Shown here in pieces: positions 8,183 through 17,734 of a stretch of DNA of 34,975 nucleotides. Position numbers and translations under genes: made by a program. Positions within the stretch are counted from its first letter, which is position 1, and each line of letters opens with the position of its first letter. Source of the stretch: Clostridium sp. GTDB lineage: Bacteria; Bacteroidota; Bacteroidia; Bacteroidales; Muribaculaceae. Location of the stretch: positions 1 through 34,975 of the forward strand of contig JAMPGR010000013.1 of assembly GCA_023663805.1 (NCBI GenBank). Reading direction: 5' to 3'. Under the pieces are notes generated by a model. That model was not told where the DNA came from and searched no databases. It saw only the letters and a list, made by a program, of their open reading frames with translations.

Positions 8183-8205
8183 AGCGACCTTTTTTTTTGA
8201 TGGGG
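8156..8205. terminator. Perfect 50-bp palindrome, bidirectional terminator
   Basis: CCCCATC, nine A, GGTCGC, TTTAAA, GCGACC, nine T and GATGGGG form a perfect inverted repeat of two 25-base arms centred at 8180/8181. In either direction a GC stem is followed by a U run, so it can terminate both the rightward nadR-like gene, whose TAA at 8180-8182 is at the centre, and leftward groEL, whose stop is at 8214. Confidence 0.9.
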
Positions 8206-8213
8206 GTATAGAT

Positions 8214-9887
<1,674 letters not shown>

Positions 9888-10163
9888 TTATTCTGCGACA
9901 ACAGCGAGCACGTCGCTCTGGCGCATAATAAGATATTTTTCGCCGTTCATTTCGATTTCTGTTCCGGCATATTTGCCATAGAGTACAACGTCGTTTTCCT
10001 TGAGCGTCATATCCTCATCCTTTGTGCCGGGACCGGCGGCGAGTACGGTGCCTTTCAGCGGTTTCTCCTTCGCGGAGTCGGGGATGATGATACCAGACAT
10101 GGTCACTTCCTCAGCGGGAAGCGGAGCGATCAGAACGCGATCTGCTAAAGGTTTGATAGTCAT
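9888..10163 (-). CDS. groES: Co-chaperonin GroES
   Basis: A 91-residue protein matching GroES throughout: [10 protein letters not shown] at the start, the mobile loop region [14 protein letters not shown] that contacts GroEL, and KYAGTEI near the C-terminal third. It forms the heptameric lid on the GroEL ring. It is the first gene of the groESL operon. The upstream region has no good TAnnTTTG box; instead there is a GG-N10-GC element of sigma54 type and a TGACA/TGTCA inverted repeat, listed separately. Confidence 0.98.
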   Translation of the reverse strand: MTIKPLADRVLIAPLPAEEVTMSGIIIPDSAKEKPLKGTVLAAGPGTKDEDMTLKENDVVLYGKYAGTEIEMNGEKYLIMRQSDVLAVVAE

Positions 10164-10217
10164 TGTTTCCTATATATTTTGGTTCGATTAGTATTTTTTT
10201 GTTCCTATAATGGTGGA

Positions 10218-10234
10218 TGCATATTCCGTGCCAA
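10218..10234 (-). promoter_or_regulatory. Sigma54-like -24/-12 promoter of groESL
   Basis: On the minus strand the sequence reads TTGGCACGGAATATGCA. It has the invariant GG, exactly ten bases, then GC, and matches the consensus TGGCACG-N4-TTGCA with one mismatch in the -12 box. The implied transcription start is roughly 45 bases before the groES ATG. No Bacteroidetes TAnnTTTG box was found at a suitable distance. Confidence 0.55.
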
Positions 10235-10246
10235 TTCGCCGAAAAC

Positions 10247-10259
10247 TGACAAAATGTCA
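10247..10259. promoter_or_regulatory. TGACA-AAA-TGTCA inverted repeat upstream of groESL
   Basis: A perfect 5-base inverted repeat with a 3-base spacer, about 15 bases upstream of the GG of the sigma54-like element. It has the form of a binding site for a dimeric regulator. It does not match the CIRCE/HrcA operator, which has 9-base arms. Confidence 0.45.
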
Positions 10260-10309
10260 ATTTCCCCGAAATTCGCAAGAGTAACACCCCTCCCCGCCGA
10301 ATTGTTCAC

Positions 10310-10352
10310 AAAAAAAAACGGCAACTGGAACCCGACAAGGGTTCCAGCTGCC
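10310..10352 (-). terminator. Rho-independent terminator of alaS
   Basis: Read on the minus strand, GGCA-x-CTGGAACCC pairs across a five-base loop with GGGTTCCAG-x-TGCC, followed by CCG-adjacent nine T residues (A run at 10310-10318 on the plus strand). It lies 20 bases after the alaS stop. Confidence 0.88.
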
Positions 10353-10371
10353 TCATAATATCTCTTCCAAT

Positions 10372-12996
10372 TTATCGGAGCGCTTCTTTCATTGCTTTCG
10401 ATGCCTCGAGGAGTCCGTCGGCATTTTTGCCTCCGGCCTGGGCGAAGCCCGGCTGGCCGCCGCCGCCACCCTTGATTGCCTTGGCGGCCTCGCGGACAAT
10501 GACCGACGCGTTCAATCTCTTGGCGGAGACTACATCGTTGGTTATCATGACCGTCAGCAGAGGTTTCTTCTGGACGTCGGCCGTAGCGGCGTAGAAGACC
10601 GTGTTCTCCGGCGACAGTTCGCGAACGGCGAACGCAACCGATTTGACAACATCCGGAGCATAGACCCCGTTGAGCGACGCAACCTTCAGTCCGTCGGCGG
10701 TTACGGTTGCCTTGGCGACGGCATCGGCGGCAATCGAACGGATCCGTTCGGCCATGAAGCCGTCGATCTGCTGGCGCAGGCTGGCGTTCTCGTCTATCGC
10801 GCGTCGGAGTGCGGTACGGATATCCGGGGCGTTGTTCAGCAGGGAGGAGATGTCGTGCATCGTGTCGGAGATACGGTCGAGGGTCTCTTCGACAGCCTCG
10901 CCGGTGATAGCCTCGATTCGGCGGATTCCGGCGGCGATGCTGCTCTCGGAGACGATACGTATCATGCCGATATTGCCTGTATTGTCGACGTGGGTTCCGC
11001 CGCAGAGTTCGACCGACGAACCGTAGCGGATGACACGCACCTCTTCGCCGTATTTCTCTCCGAAGAGAGCCATGGCCCCCATATCGCGGGCTTCGGCGAT
11101 CGGGACATTGCGGCGCTCGTCGCGAGGGATCGCCCGGCGAACTTTCTGGTTGGCGAGATGTTCGACGCGACGGATCTCCTCGGGAGTCATCTTGCCGAAA
11201 TGGGAGAAGTCGAAGCGGAGAATCTGGGGCGAAACGAACGAGCCTTTCTGTTCGACATGTGTTCCGAGTACCTCGCGAAGGGCCTCGTGGAGGAGGTGGG
11301 TCGCCGTGTGGTTGCAGGATGTCGCGAGACGTGCATCCTCGTTGATCGCGGCGACGAAAGTCGCGTTGACGTCGGCGGGGAGTTTCTTTGTCAGGTGGAC
11401 CCCCATTCCGTTTTCGCGTTTTGTGTCGTAGATCTCGATGACCTCGTCGCCGGAGGTCAGTGTGCCCGAGTCGCCGACCTGACCGCCCATCTCGGCATAG
11501 AACGGAGTCTCGGCGAGGACAATCTGATAGAACTCGTTGTTTTTCTGTTTGACGCGGCGGTAGCGGAGAATCTTCGTCGGAACCGAGGTCATGTCGTAAC
11601 CGACGAAGACCGGTTCACCCTCGTTGACCGTCACCCAGTCCGTAGCCTCGACGGCGGCGGCGTTGCGCGCACGGGTCTTCTGGGCTTCCATTTCCTTGTC
11701 GAACTCGGCGTGGTCGAGGGTCATTCCGTTCTCCTTCAGGATCAGTTCGGTCAGGTCGAGGGGGAAACCGTAGGTGTCGTAGAGAACGAAAGCCTCCTTG
11801 CCTGAGATTTCGCTCTTTCCGGCAGCCTTCGCCCTGGCGATCGCTTCGTCGAGCATACGGATTCCGTTTTCGAGCGTGCGGAGGAACGACTCCTCCTCTT
11901 CGCGGATGACCTTCATGATCAGTTCGCGCTGGGCGGGGAGTTCGGGGTAAGCCTCACCCATAGATTCGATCAGCGTGTCGACCAGGCGATACATGAACGG
12001 CGACTTCTGGCCGAGGAATGTATAGGCGTAGCGGACGGCGCGGCGGAGGATTCGACGGATGACATATCCTGCTTTGGCGTTACCGGGAAGTTGGGAGTCG
12101 GCGATAGAGAATGCGATTGTCCGGACATGGTCGGCGAGGACGCGCATCGCGACATCGGTGTTATGGTCTTTTCCGTATTCTTTTCCGGAGAGTTCGGCGA
12201 TTTTCGAGATTAGTGGGGTGAAAACATCGGTGTCGTAGTTCGATGTCTTCCCCTGGAGAGCCATGCAGAGACGCTCGAAGCCCATGCCGGTGTCGATTAC
12301 CTTCGCGGGGAGGGGTTCGAGAGAGCCGTCGGCCTTACGGTTGAACTGCATGAAGACGAGGTTCCAGATCTCGATGACCTGGGGATGGTCGTGGTTGACG
12401 AGGTCGCGTCCGGGGATCGCGGCGCGTTCGGCGTCGGAGCGGAGGTCGATGTGGATCTCGGAGCAGGGACCGCAGGGGCCGGTGTCGCCCATTTCCCAGA
12501 AATTGTCGTGTTTGTTGCCGTTGATGATATGGTCGGCGGGGAGGTGCGATTCCCAGATTGCGGCTGCTTCGTCGTCGCGCTGGAGTCCATCTTCGGCCGA
12601 TCCTTCGAAGACCGTTGCGTAGAGACGGGCAGGATCGAGGCCGAGGACATCGACGAGATATTCCCAGGCCCAGTCGATCGCCTCCTTCTTGAAGTAGTCG
12701 CCGAACGACCAGTTTCCGAGCATCTCGAACATCGTGTGGTGGTACGTGTCCATGCCGACCTCCTCGAGGTCGTTGTGCTTTCCGCTGACGCGCAGACATT
12801 TCTGTGAGTCGGCGACGCGGCGGTATTTCGGGGATTTGTTCCCGAGGATAATATCCTTGAACTGGTTCATGCCGGCGTTGGTGAACATCAGGGTCGGATC
12901 ATCCTTGATCACCATCGGGGCCGAAGGGACGATGCGGTGTCCTTTGCTGTCGAAAAATGACTTGAAGGATTCGCGTATTTCTTTTGCTGTCAGCAT
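10372..12996 (-). CDS. alaS: Alanyl-tRNA synthetase
   Basis: A full-length class II synthetase of 874 residues that charges tRNA-Ala. The N-terminal catalytic domain includes [34 protein letters not shown] and RILRRAVRY. The editing domain carries the zinc/deacylation motif [11 protein letters not shown] and, further on, CGGTH. The C-terminal DHHA1/oligomerisation domain ends with the glycine-rich [15 protein letters not shown] block. All landmarks are present and length is typical. It is a single-gene unit with its own TAnnTTTG promoter and strong terminator. Confidence 0.99.
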   Translation of the reverse strand: MLTAKEIRESFKSFFDSKGHRIVPSAPMVIKDDPTLMFTNAGMNQFKDIILGNKSPKYRRVADSQKCLRVSGKHNDLEEVGMDTYHHTMFEMLGNWSFGDYFKKEAIDWAWEYLVDVLGLDPARLYATVFEGSAEDGLQRDDEAAAIWESHLPADHIINGNKHDNFWEMGDTGPCGPCSEIHIDLRSDAERAAIPGRDLVNHDHPQVIEIWNLVFMQFNRKADGSLEPLPAKVIDTGMGFERLCMALQGKTSNYDTDVFTPLISKIAELSGKEYGKDHNTDVAMRVLADHVRTIAFSIADSQLPGNAKAGYVIRRILRRAVRYAYTFLGQKSPFMYRLVDTLIESMGEAYPELPAQRELIMKVIREEEESFLRTLENGIRMLDEAIARAKAAGKSEISGKEAFVLYDTYGFPLDLTELILKENGMTLDHAEFDKEMEAQKTRARNAAAVEATDWVTVNEGEPVFVGYDMTSVPTKILRYRRVKQKNNEFYQIVLAETPFYAEMGGQVGDSGTLTSGDEVIEIYDTKRENGMGVHLTKKLPADVNATFVAAINEDARLATSCNHTATHLLHEALREVLGTHVEQKGSFVSPQILRFDFSHFGKMTPEEIRRVEHLANQKVRRAIPRDERRNVPIAEARDMGAMALFGEKYGEEVRVIRYGSSVELCGGTHVDNTGNIGMIRIVSESSIAAGIRRIEAITGEAVEETLDRISDTMHDISSLLNNAPDIRTALRRAIDENASLRQQIDGFMAERIRSIAADAVAKATVTADGLKVASLNGVYAPDVVKSVAFAVRELSPENTVFYAATADVQKKPLLTVMITNDVVSAKRLNASVIVREAAKAIKGGGGGQPGFAQAGGKNADGLLEASKAMKEALR

Positions 12997-13072
12997 ATTG
13001 ATTTGGTATGATTGATTTCTGTTTAATAATAAGGTGTCATCTGGCGTGGGATTCCCTGCCGAAAACGACTTG

Positions 13073-13102
13073 CAAAATTACTGAAAATCGGCTGAACAGC
13101 AA
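13073..13102 (-). promoter_or_regulatory. Promoter of alaS
   Basis: On the minus strand TTG (13102-13100), 19 bases, then TAATTTTG (13080-13073), a full Bacteroidetes -33/-7 pair. It implies a leader of roughly 70 bases before the ATG at 12996. Confidence 0.65.
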
Positions 13103-13164
13103 TGAAAATGACCGGAAAATTCTCCTCTTTTATTCGTCAAAAATCTTTTGGCCGGAGTCTTTTT

Positions 13165-13195
13165 TTTGCATAACCAAAAAAAACAATTAATTTTG
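13165..13195 (+). promoter_or_regulatory. Promoter of the outer-membrane barrel gene
   Basis: TTTG at 13165-13168, 19 bases, then TAATTTTG at 13188-13195. Its -7 box is 25 bases before the ATG at 13221, which helps to choose that start over an upstream TTG at 13206. Confidence 0.7.
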
Positions 13196-13220
13196 TCGTC
13201 GAAATTTGAAACCAGAACCA

Positions 13221-13850
13221 ATGACTCTCGATTTGAAAAGAATTTCCGCTCTGATTGCGGCGCTTATAATTATGATGAATCTCTCGACCGCGAAGGCCGA
13301 ATTCCGCTACGGCCCGATGGTCGGCGCGGATTTTACGAACATGTCGTTCAAACAGGATCTTTTCCAGGTCGACGGAACGGTCGGCGGTTCGGCCGGAATC
13401 ATGGCCGAGATGATGTTTCCCGGGATAGGTTTCGGAATCGACTTCGGAATGAACTATTCGCTCCGTGGCGCCCGGCTCCATCTCGGCGAGCGAGAACTCT
13501 GGCAGTGGCAGGGCTACGGGACTGAACGCCTGTCGCTCCACACCCTCGTCGTTCCGTTCCATCTCCGGTTCAAATATACCCGCCTCGGCGGCCTCGAGGA
13601 TCGGATAGCCCCGTTTGTCTACGCCGGACCGTCGTTCGCCTTCAATGTCGGCCACAGCAAACTCGATGCCTTCGACTTCGCCGGCGGCGATGTCGGTATC
13701 GATGTCGGTATCGGATGTGAACTCTATCAGCGCTTCCAGATCAGCGGCGGCTATACATTCGGTATGACTTACGCCATGAAGGCGAAGATTTTGACCGATT
13801 TTTCGGCGCGTAGCAACCAGGGATTCGTCAGATTCGCATGGCTGTTCTGA
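13221..13850 (+). CDS. Outer-membrane beta-barrel protein, PorT-like
   Basis: A 209-residue exported protein. Start chosen at ATG 13221 (MTLDLKRIS...), because the in-frame TTG at 13206 would lie almost on the predicted transcription start. A signal peptide runs to about residue 25 (ALIIMMNLSTAKAE). The mature part alternates polar and hydrophobic residues in short strands (GFGIDFGMNYSL, RIAPFVYAGPSFAFN, FQISGGYTFGMTYAM) and ends in Phe (RFAWLF), the usual BAM recognition residue. This is the pattern of small PorT-like Bacteroidetes barrels of unknown cargo. The following TPR gene overlaps or nearly overlaps it, so the two are probably co-expressed and may act together at the envelope. Confidence 0.82.
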   Translation: MTLDLKRISALIAALIIMMNLSTAKAEFRYGPMVGADFTNMSFKQDLFQVDGTVGGSAGIMAEMMFPGIGFGIDFGMNYSLRGARLHLGERELWQWQGYGTERLSLHTLVVPFHLRFKYTRLGGLEDRIAPFVYAGPSFAFNVGHSKLDAFDFAGGDVGIDVGIGCELYQRFQISGGYTFGMTYAMKAKILTDFSARSNQGFVRFAWLF

Positions 13851-15928
13851 ATTTGCCGTCATGCAGCATATCGGAAATGGCCCGGGGGGTACTCCGGGTC
13901 TTTCTGTTGGTCGTCGCGATGACTGTCGCCGTCCCCCGCGTGTCGGCGCAGATCAATACGGACCAGGTTATGAGAATCGGCCGTAATTCTCTATATTTCG
14001 AGGATTACGTTCTGTCAATCCAGTATTTCAACGCCGTCATCGGCGCAAAACCGTGGCTCGCACAGCCCTATTTTTTCCGCGGTTTGGCGAAATTCTATCT
14101 CGACGACCTGAACGGGGCTGCCGACGACGTCTCTAAGGCCCTCGAACGGAATCCTTTTCTCGGCGACGCGTTCGAACTGCGCGGCGTGATCAACCAGAAC
14201 CTCGGAAGGACCGAGGAGGCAGTCGCCGATTACGACCGCGCTCTTGCAATGGCGCCCGAAAACCGTAATCTTCTATTCAACAAGGCTCTCGCCCTCGAGG
14301 AAATAAAAGAATATGACAGGGCGGAGGAGGCCTTCTCGACGCTTCTGCGAATCTTTCCGCGCTATTCCGAGGGGTATCTCGGACGCGCAAAACTGCTGAT
14401 GGCGAAAAAGGATATGGTCGCCGCGCGCCGCGATATCGACCATGCCCTCGAAATCGATCCGAACGCCGTCAACGGTTATATTATGCGCGCCGACATCGCG
14501 ATTAATAGTGCACAAGACTATCAGACCGCGCTCGAGGATATGAACCACGCGATCAAACTCCAGCCGAAATATGCCGGATTCTATATTAACCGCGCGTTTC
14601 TCCGCCACGAACTCGACGACTACAACGGCGCGATGGATGACTATGACTACGCCCTCCAGCTCGATCCGGAAAACACGACAGCGATGTTCAACCGGGCGAT
14701 GCTCCGCGCCGAAGTCCACGACTACAACCGCGCGATCGAAGACCTTAACTACGTCGAGCAATTGAACGGCTCCGATTTCAGAACTCTCTATAACCGAGCT
14801 CTGCTGAGCCGTGAGATCGGCGATTACGAGGGGGCGATACGCGACGTTAACCGCGTTATCGACGCCTATCCCGATCTTGCCGCCGCTTATTTCCTCCGCT
14901 ACGACATAAAGCGCACTATGGGCGACCGTACGGCCTGGGAAGATCAGGACCACTCGCTCGCGCTGGCGAAGAAAAAGGTCCAGGTCATCCCCGGAACGGA
15001 GGGTGAGCCCGATGTCATAGCCGCCGCCGAAGATGGCGAAGGGGGAGAGTCGCAGGAGGCTGTCGCCCGCCGTTTCACGAGCCTGATTACTGTAGCCGAC
15101 AACGCCGAGATGGAGCAGGAATTCAACAACCGCTCGATACGCGGCCGCGTACAGGACCGGAACTCCCAGATTGAACTCGAGCCGATGTTCACCGTGACCT
15201 ACTATACCTCGCCGACCGAACTGAAGCAGTCGTCTGACTTCCTACGCGAGGTGACCGAGATGAACAACACGCGTATGCTCAGGTTCCTGCTTCAGGTCGC
15301 CAACCGCGAGCCGCGCCTCGATGACGAGGAGGAGATCTCGCGTCATTTCGCTTCAATCGACTACTACACCTCATATATATCGACCCACACGCCCCGTCCG
15401 ATCGACTATTTCGGGCGCGGCATGGATTATATGATGGTGCATAACTATCAGGAGGCCCTCGCTGACTTCATCCGTGCTACAGAGCTCGATCCGCGGTTCA
15501 CGCTCGCCTGGTTCATGCGAGCCGTCTCGCGCTACCGCGACCTGAAGACCGCTCCGGCCGACGCCGATCAACCCAGTCAGGCACATCAGGGGCAGTTCAA
15601 GGGTTTCCCCGGGGTCTCGGGCGAACTGGCCGGAATGCGTCTGGTGCTCGCCGACCTCGACCATACCCTTGAACTTTCGCCCGAAATGGCTGTCGCCTGG
15701 TATGACAAGGGGGTCGTTCTGGCCGAGATGAAAGATTACGAAGGGGCTATGGAGGCGTTCAACCAGGCGATACGTATCCGCCCGGCCTTCGGCGAAGCCT
15801 ACTTCAACCGGGGCTATGTCGAATTCCGCCGCGGTCACCGCCAGGCCGGGCAGGCCGACCTTAGCCGTGCCGGCGAACTCGGCGTCGTTCCCTCCTATAA
15901 CCTGCTGAAGCGTATGGGCCGGCGATAA
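13838..15928 (+). CDS. Secreted tetratricopeptide-repeat protein
   Basis: A protein of up to 696 residues made mostly of TPR units. Clear repeats are spaced at 34 residues: AKFYLDDLNGAADDVSKALERNP, then units around AVADYDRALAMAPEN, AMDDYDYALQLDPEN, ALADFIRATELDPR and AMEAFNQAIRIRPAF. About ten repeats cover residues 40-370 and three to four cover 510-690. They flank a non-TPR segment (about 400-510) with FTVTYYTSPTELKQSSDF. The ATG at 13838 gives a 13-base overlap with the barrel gene; the ATG at 13877 (residue 14) gives a cleaner signal peptide, MARGVLRVFLLVVAMTVAVPRVSAQ cut after SAQ, and may be the true start. Probably a periplasmic scaffold. Specific partner unknown; the barrel next to it is a candidate. 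Confidence 0.85.
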   Translation: MAVLNLPSCSISEMARGVLRVFLLVVAMTVAVPRVSAQINTDQVMRIGRNSLYFEDYVLSIQYFNAVIGAKPWLAQPYFFRGLAKFYLDDLNGAADDVSKALERNPFLGDAFELRGVINQNLGRTEEAVADYDRALAMAPENRNLLFNKALALEEIKEYDRAEEAFSTLLRIFPRYSEGYLGRAKLLMAKKDMVAARRDIDHALEIDPNAVNGYIMRADIAINSAQDYQTALEDMNHAIKLQPKYAGFYINRAFLRHELDDYNGAMDDYDYALQLDPENTTAMFNRAMLRAEVHDYNRAIEDLNYVEQLNGSDFRTLYNRALLSREIGDYEGAIRDVNRVIDAYPDLAAAYFLRYDIKRTMGDRTAWEDQDHSLALAKKKVQVIPGTEGEPDVIAAAEDGEGGESQEAVARRFTSLITVADNAEMEQEFNNRSIRGRVQDRNSQIELEPMFTVTYYTSPTELKQSSDFLREVTEMNNTRMLRFLLQVANREPRLDDEEEISRHFASIDYYTSYISTHTPRPIDYFGRGMDYMMVHNYQEALADFIRATELDPRFTLAWFMRAVSRYRDLKTAPADADQPSQAHQGQFKGFPGVSGELAGMRLVLADLDHTLELSPEMAVAWYDKGVVLAEMKDYEGAMEAFNQAIRIRPAFGEAYFNRGYVEFRRGHRQAGQADLSRAGELGVVPSYNLLKRMGRR

Positions 15929-15968
15929 AAAAACGCCCGCCGATTACCGTTGTTTGACAACAATTGAG

Positions 15969-15976
15969 TAATTTTG
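15969..15976 (+). promoter_or_regulatory. Promoter -7 box of the glnS operon
   Basis: TAATTTTG, exact match to TAnnTTTG, 42 bases before the glnS ATG. A small inverted repeat TTGTT-TGAC-AACAA at 15950-15963 lies just upstream and covers the -33 region, which has no well-spaced TTTG. Confidence 0.55.
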
Positions 15977-16018
15977 CACGATAAAAACCGAAAATTAACA
16001 TAAAAACATAAGACTGCG

Positions 16019-17725
16019 ATGGCGGAAAATAATGAAATTGAAAAAGTTGAGAAAGAATCGCTGAATTTTGTCGAACAGATCGTCGCCAACGACCTGCGCG
16101 AGGGTAAGAACGGCGGAAGACTGAACACGCGCTTCCCACCCGAACCTAACGGCTATCTCCATATTGGTCACGCCAAGGCAATCTGTATGGATTTCGGCGT
16201 CGCAGAGCGTTTCGGCGGAACATGCAACCTCCGATTCGACGATACGAACCCGGTCAAGGAGGATGTCGAATATGTCGACTCGATCAAGGAGGATATCCAC
16301 TGGCTCGGTTTCGACTGGGGCGACCGCGAGTACTACGCGAGCGACTATTTTCCGAAATTGTTCGATCTGGCTGTCCGTCTGATCAGAGAGGGAAAGGCTT
16401 ATGTCGACGACCAGACCTCGGAGGATATTGCCGCCCAGAAGGGAACGCCGACAACACCCGGCACAAACAGCCCCTACCGCGACCGCAGCGTCGAGGAGAA
16501 TCTCGACCTTTTCATGAGAATGAACGCCGGCGAATTCGAGGAGGGGAGCCGTGTGCTCCGCGCCAAGATCGACATGACATCGTCGAACATGCACTTCCGC
16601 GACCCGATCATGTACCGTATCATAAAGCACCCACACCATCGCACCGGCGAGACCTGGAAGGTCTACCCGATGTATGACTTCGCCCACGGCCAGAGCGACT
16701 ATTTCGAGGGTGTCACCCACTCGATCTGTACGCTCGAGTTCGTTCCCCACCGTCCGCTCTACGACTACTTCGTCGACGAACTCGCCGACGAGACCTACCG
16801 TCCCCGCCAGATCGAATTCAACCGTCTCAACCTGACCTACACGGTTATGAGCAAGCGCAAACTGCTCCAGTTGGTCAAGGAGGGCCTCGTAGCCGGATGG
16901 GACGATCCCCGTATGCCGACTATCTCGGGAATGCGCCGCCGCGGCTACACACCCCGCTCAATCCGCAACTTCATCGACCTGATCGGATATACGAAGTTCG
17001 AGGCTCTCAACAGCGTTTCGCTTCTCGAACACGCCGTCCGCGACGACCTGAACCGGATAGCAACGCGCTGCATGGCCGTAGTCAATCCCGTCAAACTTGT
17101 TCTGACGAACTACCCGGCCGACAAGGTCGAGGAGGTCCGTATGGAGAACAATCCCGAGGATCCCGAGTCGGGCTTCCACACGATGCCGTTCTCTCGGGAA
17201 CTCTATATCGAACGCGAGGACTTCATGGAGAATCCCCCGAAGAAATTCTTCCGTCTCGCCCCCGGCGGCGAGGTTCGTCTGAAAGGCGCATATATCGTAA
17301 AGTGTACGGATGTCGTCAAAGATGCAGAAGGAAACATCACGGAAATCCACTGCGAATATGACCCCGACACACTGAGCGGAATGCCCGGAAGCATGAGAAA
17401 GGTAAAAGGTACGCTCCACTGGGTCAGCGCCCGCCACGCCGCCGATGCAACCGTGCGTATCTATGACCGCCTGTTCAACGTCGAGAACCCCGCAGCCGAG
17501 ACCGAGCGCGACTTCCGCGAGATGCTGAACCCCGATTCGCTGAAGGTTGTGACCGGCGTCAAGATCGAGCCGTTCATCCTCGAGTTCGCCGACAAGCCCG
17601 GTGTTCCTCTCCAGTTCCAGCGTATCGGCTATTTCACCGCCGACTACGACTCGACCCGAGAGAACCCGATCTTCAACCGGACAATAGCCCTGAAGGACAG
17701 TTGGGAAAAAGAACAGAAAAAATAA
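16019..17725 (+). CDS. glnS: Glutaminyl-tRNA synthetase
   Basis: A full-length class I synthetase of 568 residues. It has FPPEPNGYLHIGH with the HIGH motif at 48-51, FDDTNP, and MSKRK at 277-281 as the KMSKS counterpart. GlnS rather than GltX is indicated by the PEPNGYLHIGHAKA signature and by the two C-terminal beta-barrel anticodon-binding domains (FYRLAPGGEVRLKGAY region onward). It charges tRNA-Gln directly, so this organism need not rely on Glu-tRNA-Gln amidation. It is the first gene of a run in which each gene follows closely, with the next ATG nine bases after its stop. Confidence 0.97.
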   Translation: MAENNEIEKVEKESLNFVEQIVANDLREGKNGGRLNTRFPPEPNGYLHIGHAKAICMDFGVAERFGGTCNLRFDDTNPVKEDVEYVDSIKEDIHWLGFDWGDREYYASDYFPKLFDLAVRLIREGKAYVDDQTSEDIAAQKGTPTTPGTNSPYRDRSVEENLDLFMRMNAGEFEEGSRVLRAKIDMTSSNMHFRDPIMYRIIKHPHHRTGETWKVYPMYDFAHGQSDYFEGVTHSICTLEFVPHRPLYDYFVDELADETYRPRQIEFNRLNLTYTVMSKRKLLQLVKEGLVAGWDDPRMPTISGMRRRGYTPRSIRNFIDLIGYTKFEALNSVSLLEHAVRDDLNRIATRCMAVVNPVKLVLTNYPADKVEEVRMENNPEDPESGFHTMPFSRELYIEREDFMENPPKKFFRLAPGGEVRLKGAYIVKCTDVVKDAEGNITEIHCEYDPDTLSGMPGSMRKVKGTLHWVSARHAADATVRIYDRLFNVENPAAETERDFREMLNPDSLKVVTGVKIEPFILEFADKPGVPLQFQRIGYFTADYDSTRENPIFNRTIALKDSWEKEQKK

Positions 17726-17734
17726 GACCGGACA

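Noticed and set aside
8163..8198. Transposon end or insertion-sequence terminal repeat
   Set aside because: The inverted repeat is a single contiguous hairpin with A and T runs between two convergent genes, which is a terminator arrangement; no transposase or target duplication is seen.
10167..10209. Two copies of TTCCTATA (10167-10174 and 10202-10209) in the groES leader
   Set aside because: Eight bases of AT-rich sequence repeated once, with no further symmetry; chance is enough.
13838..15928. SusD-like nutrient-binding protein
   Set aside because: TPR helices are shared with SusD, but the 34-residue repeats run through the whole protein, the signal peptide lacks a lipobox cysteine and there is no SusC-type TonB barrel next to it.
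15921..15937. GGCG...CGCC hairpin after the TPR gene
   Set aside because: Only four pairs, no following T run; too weak to call a terminator.
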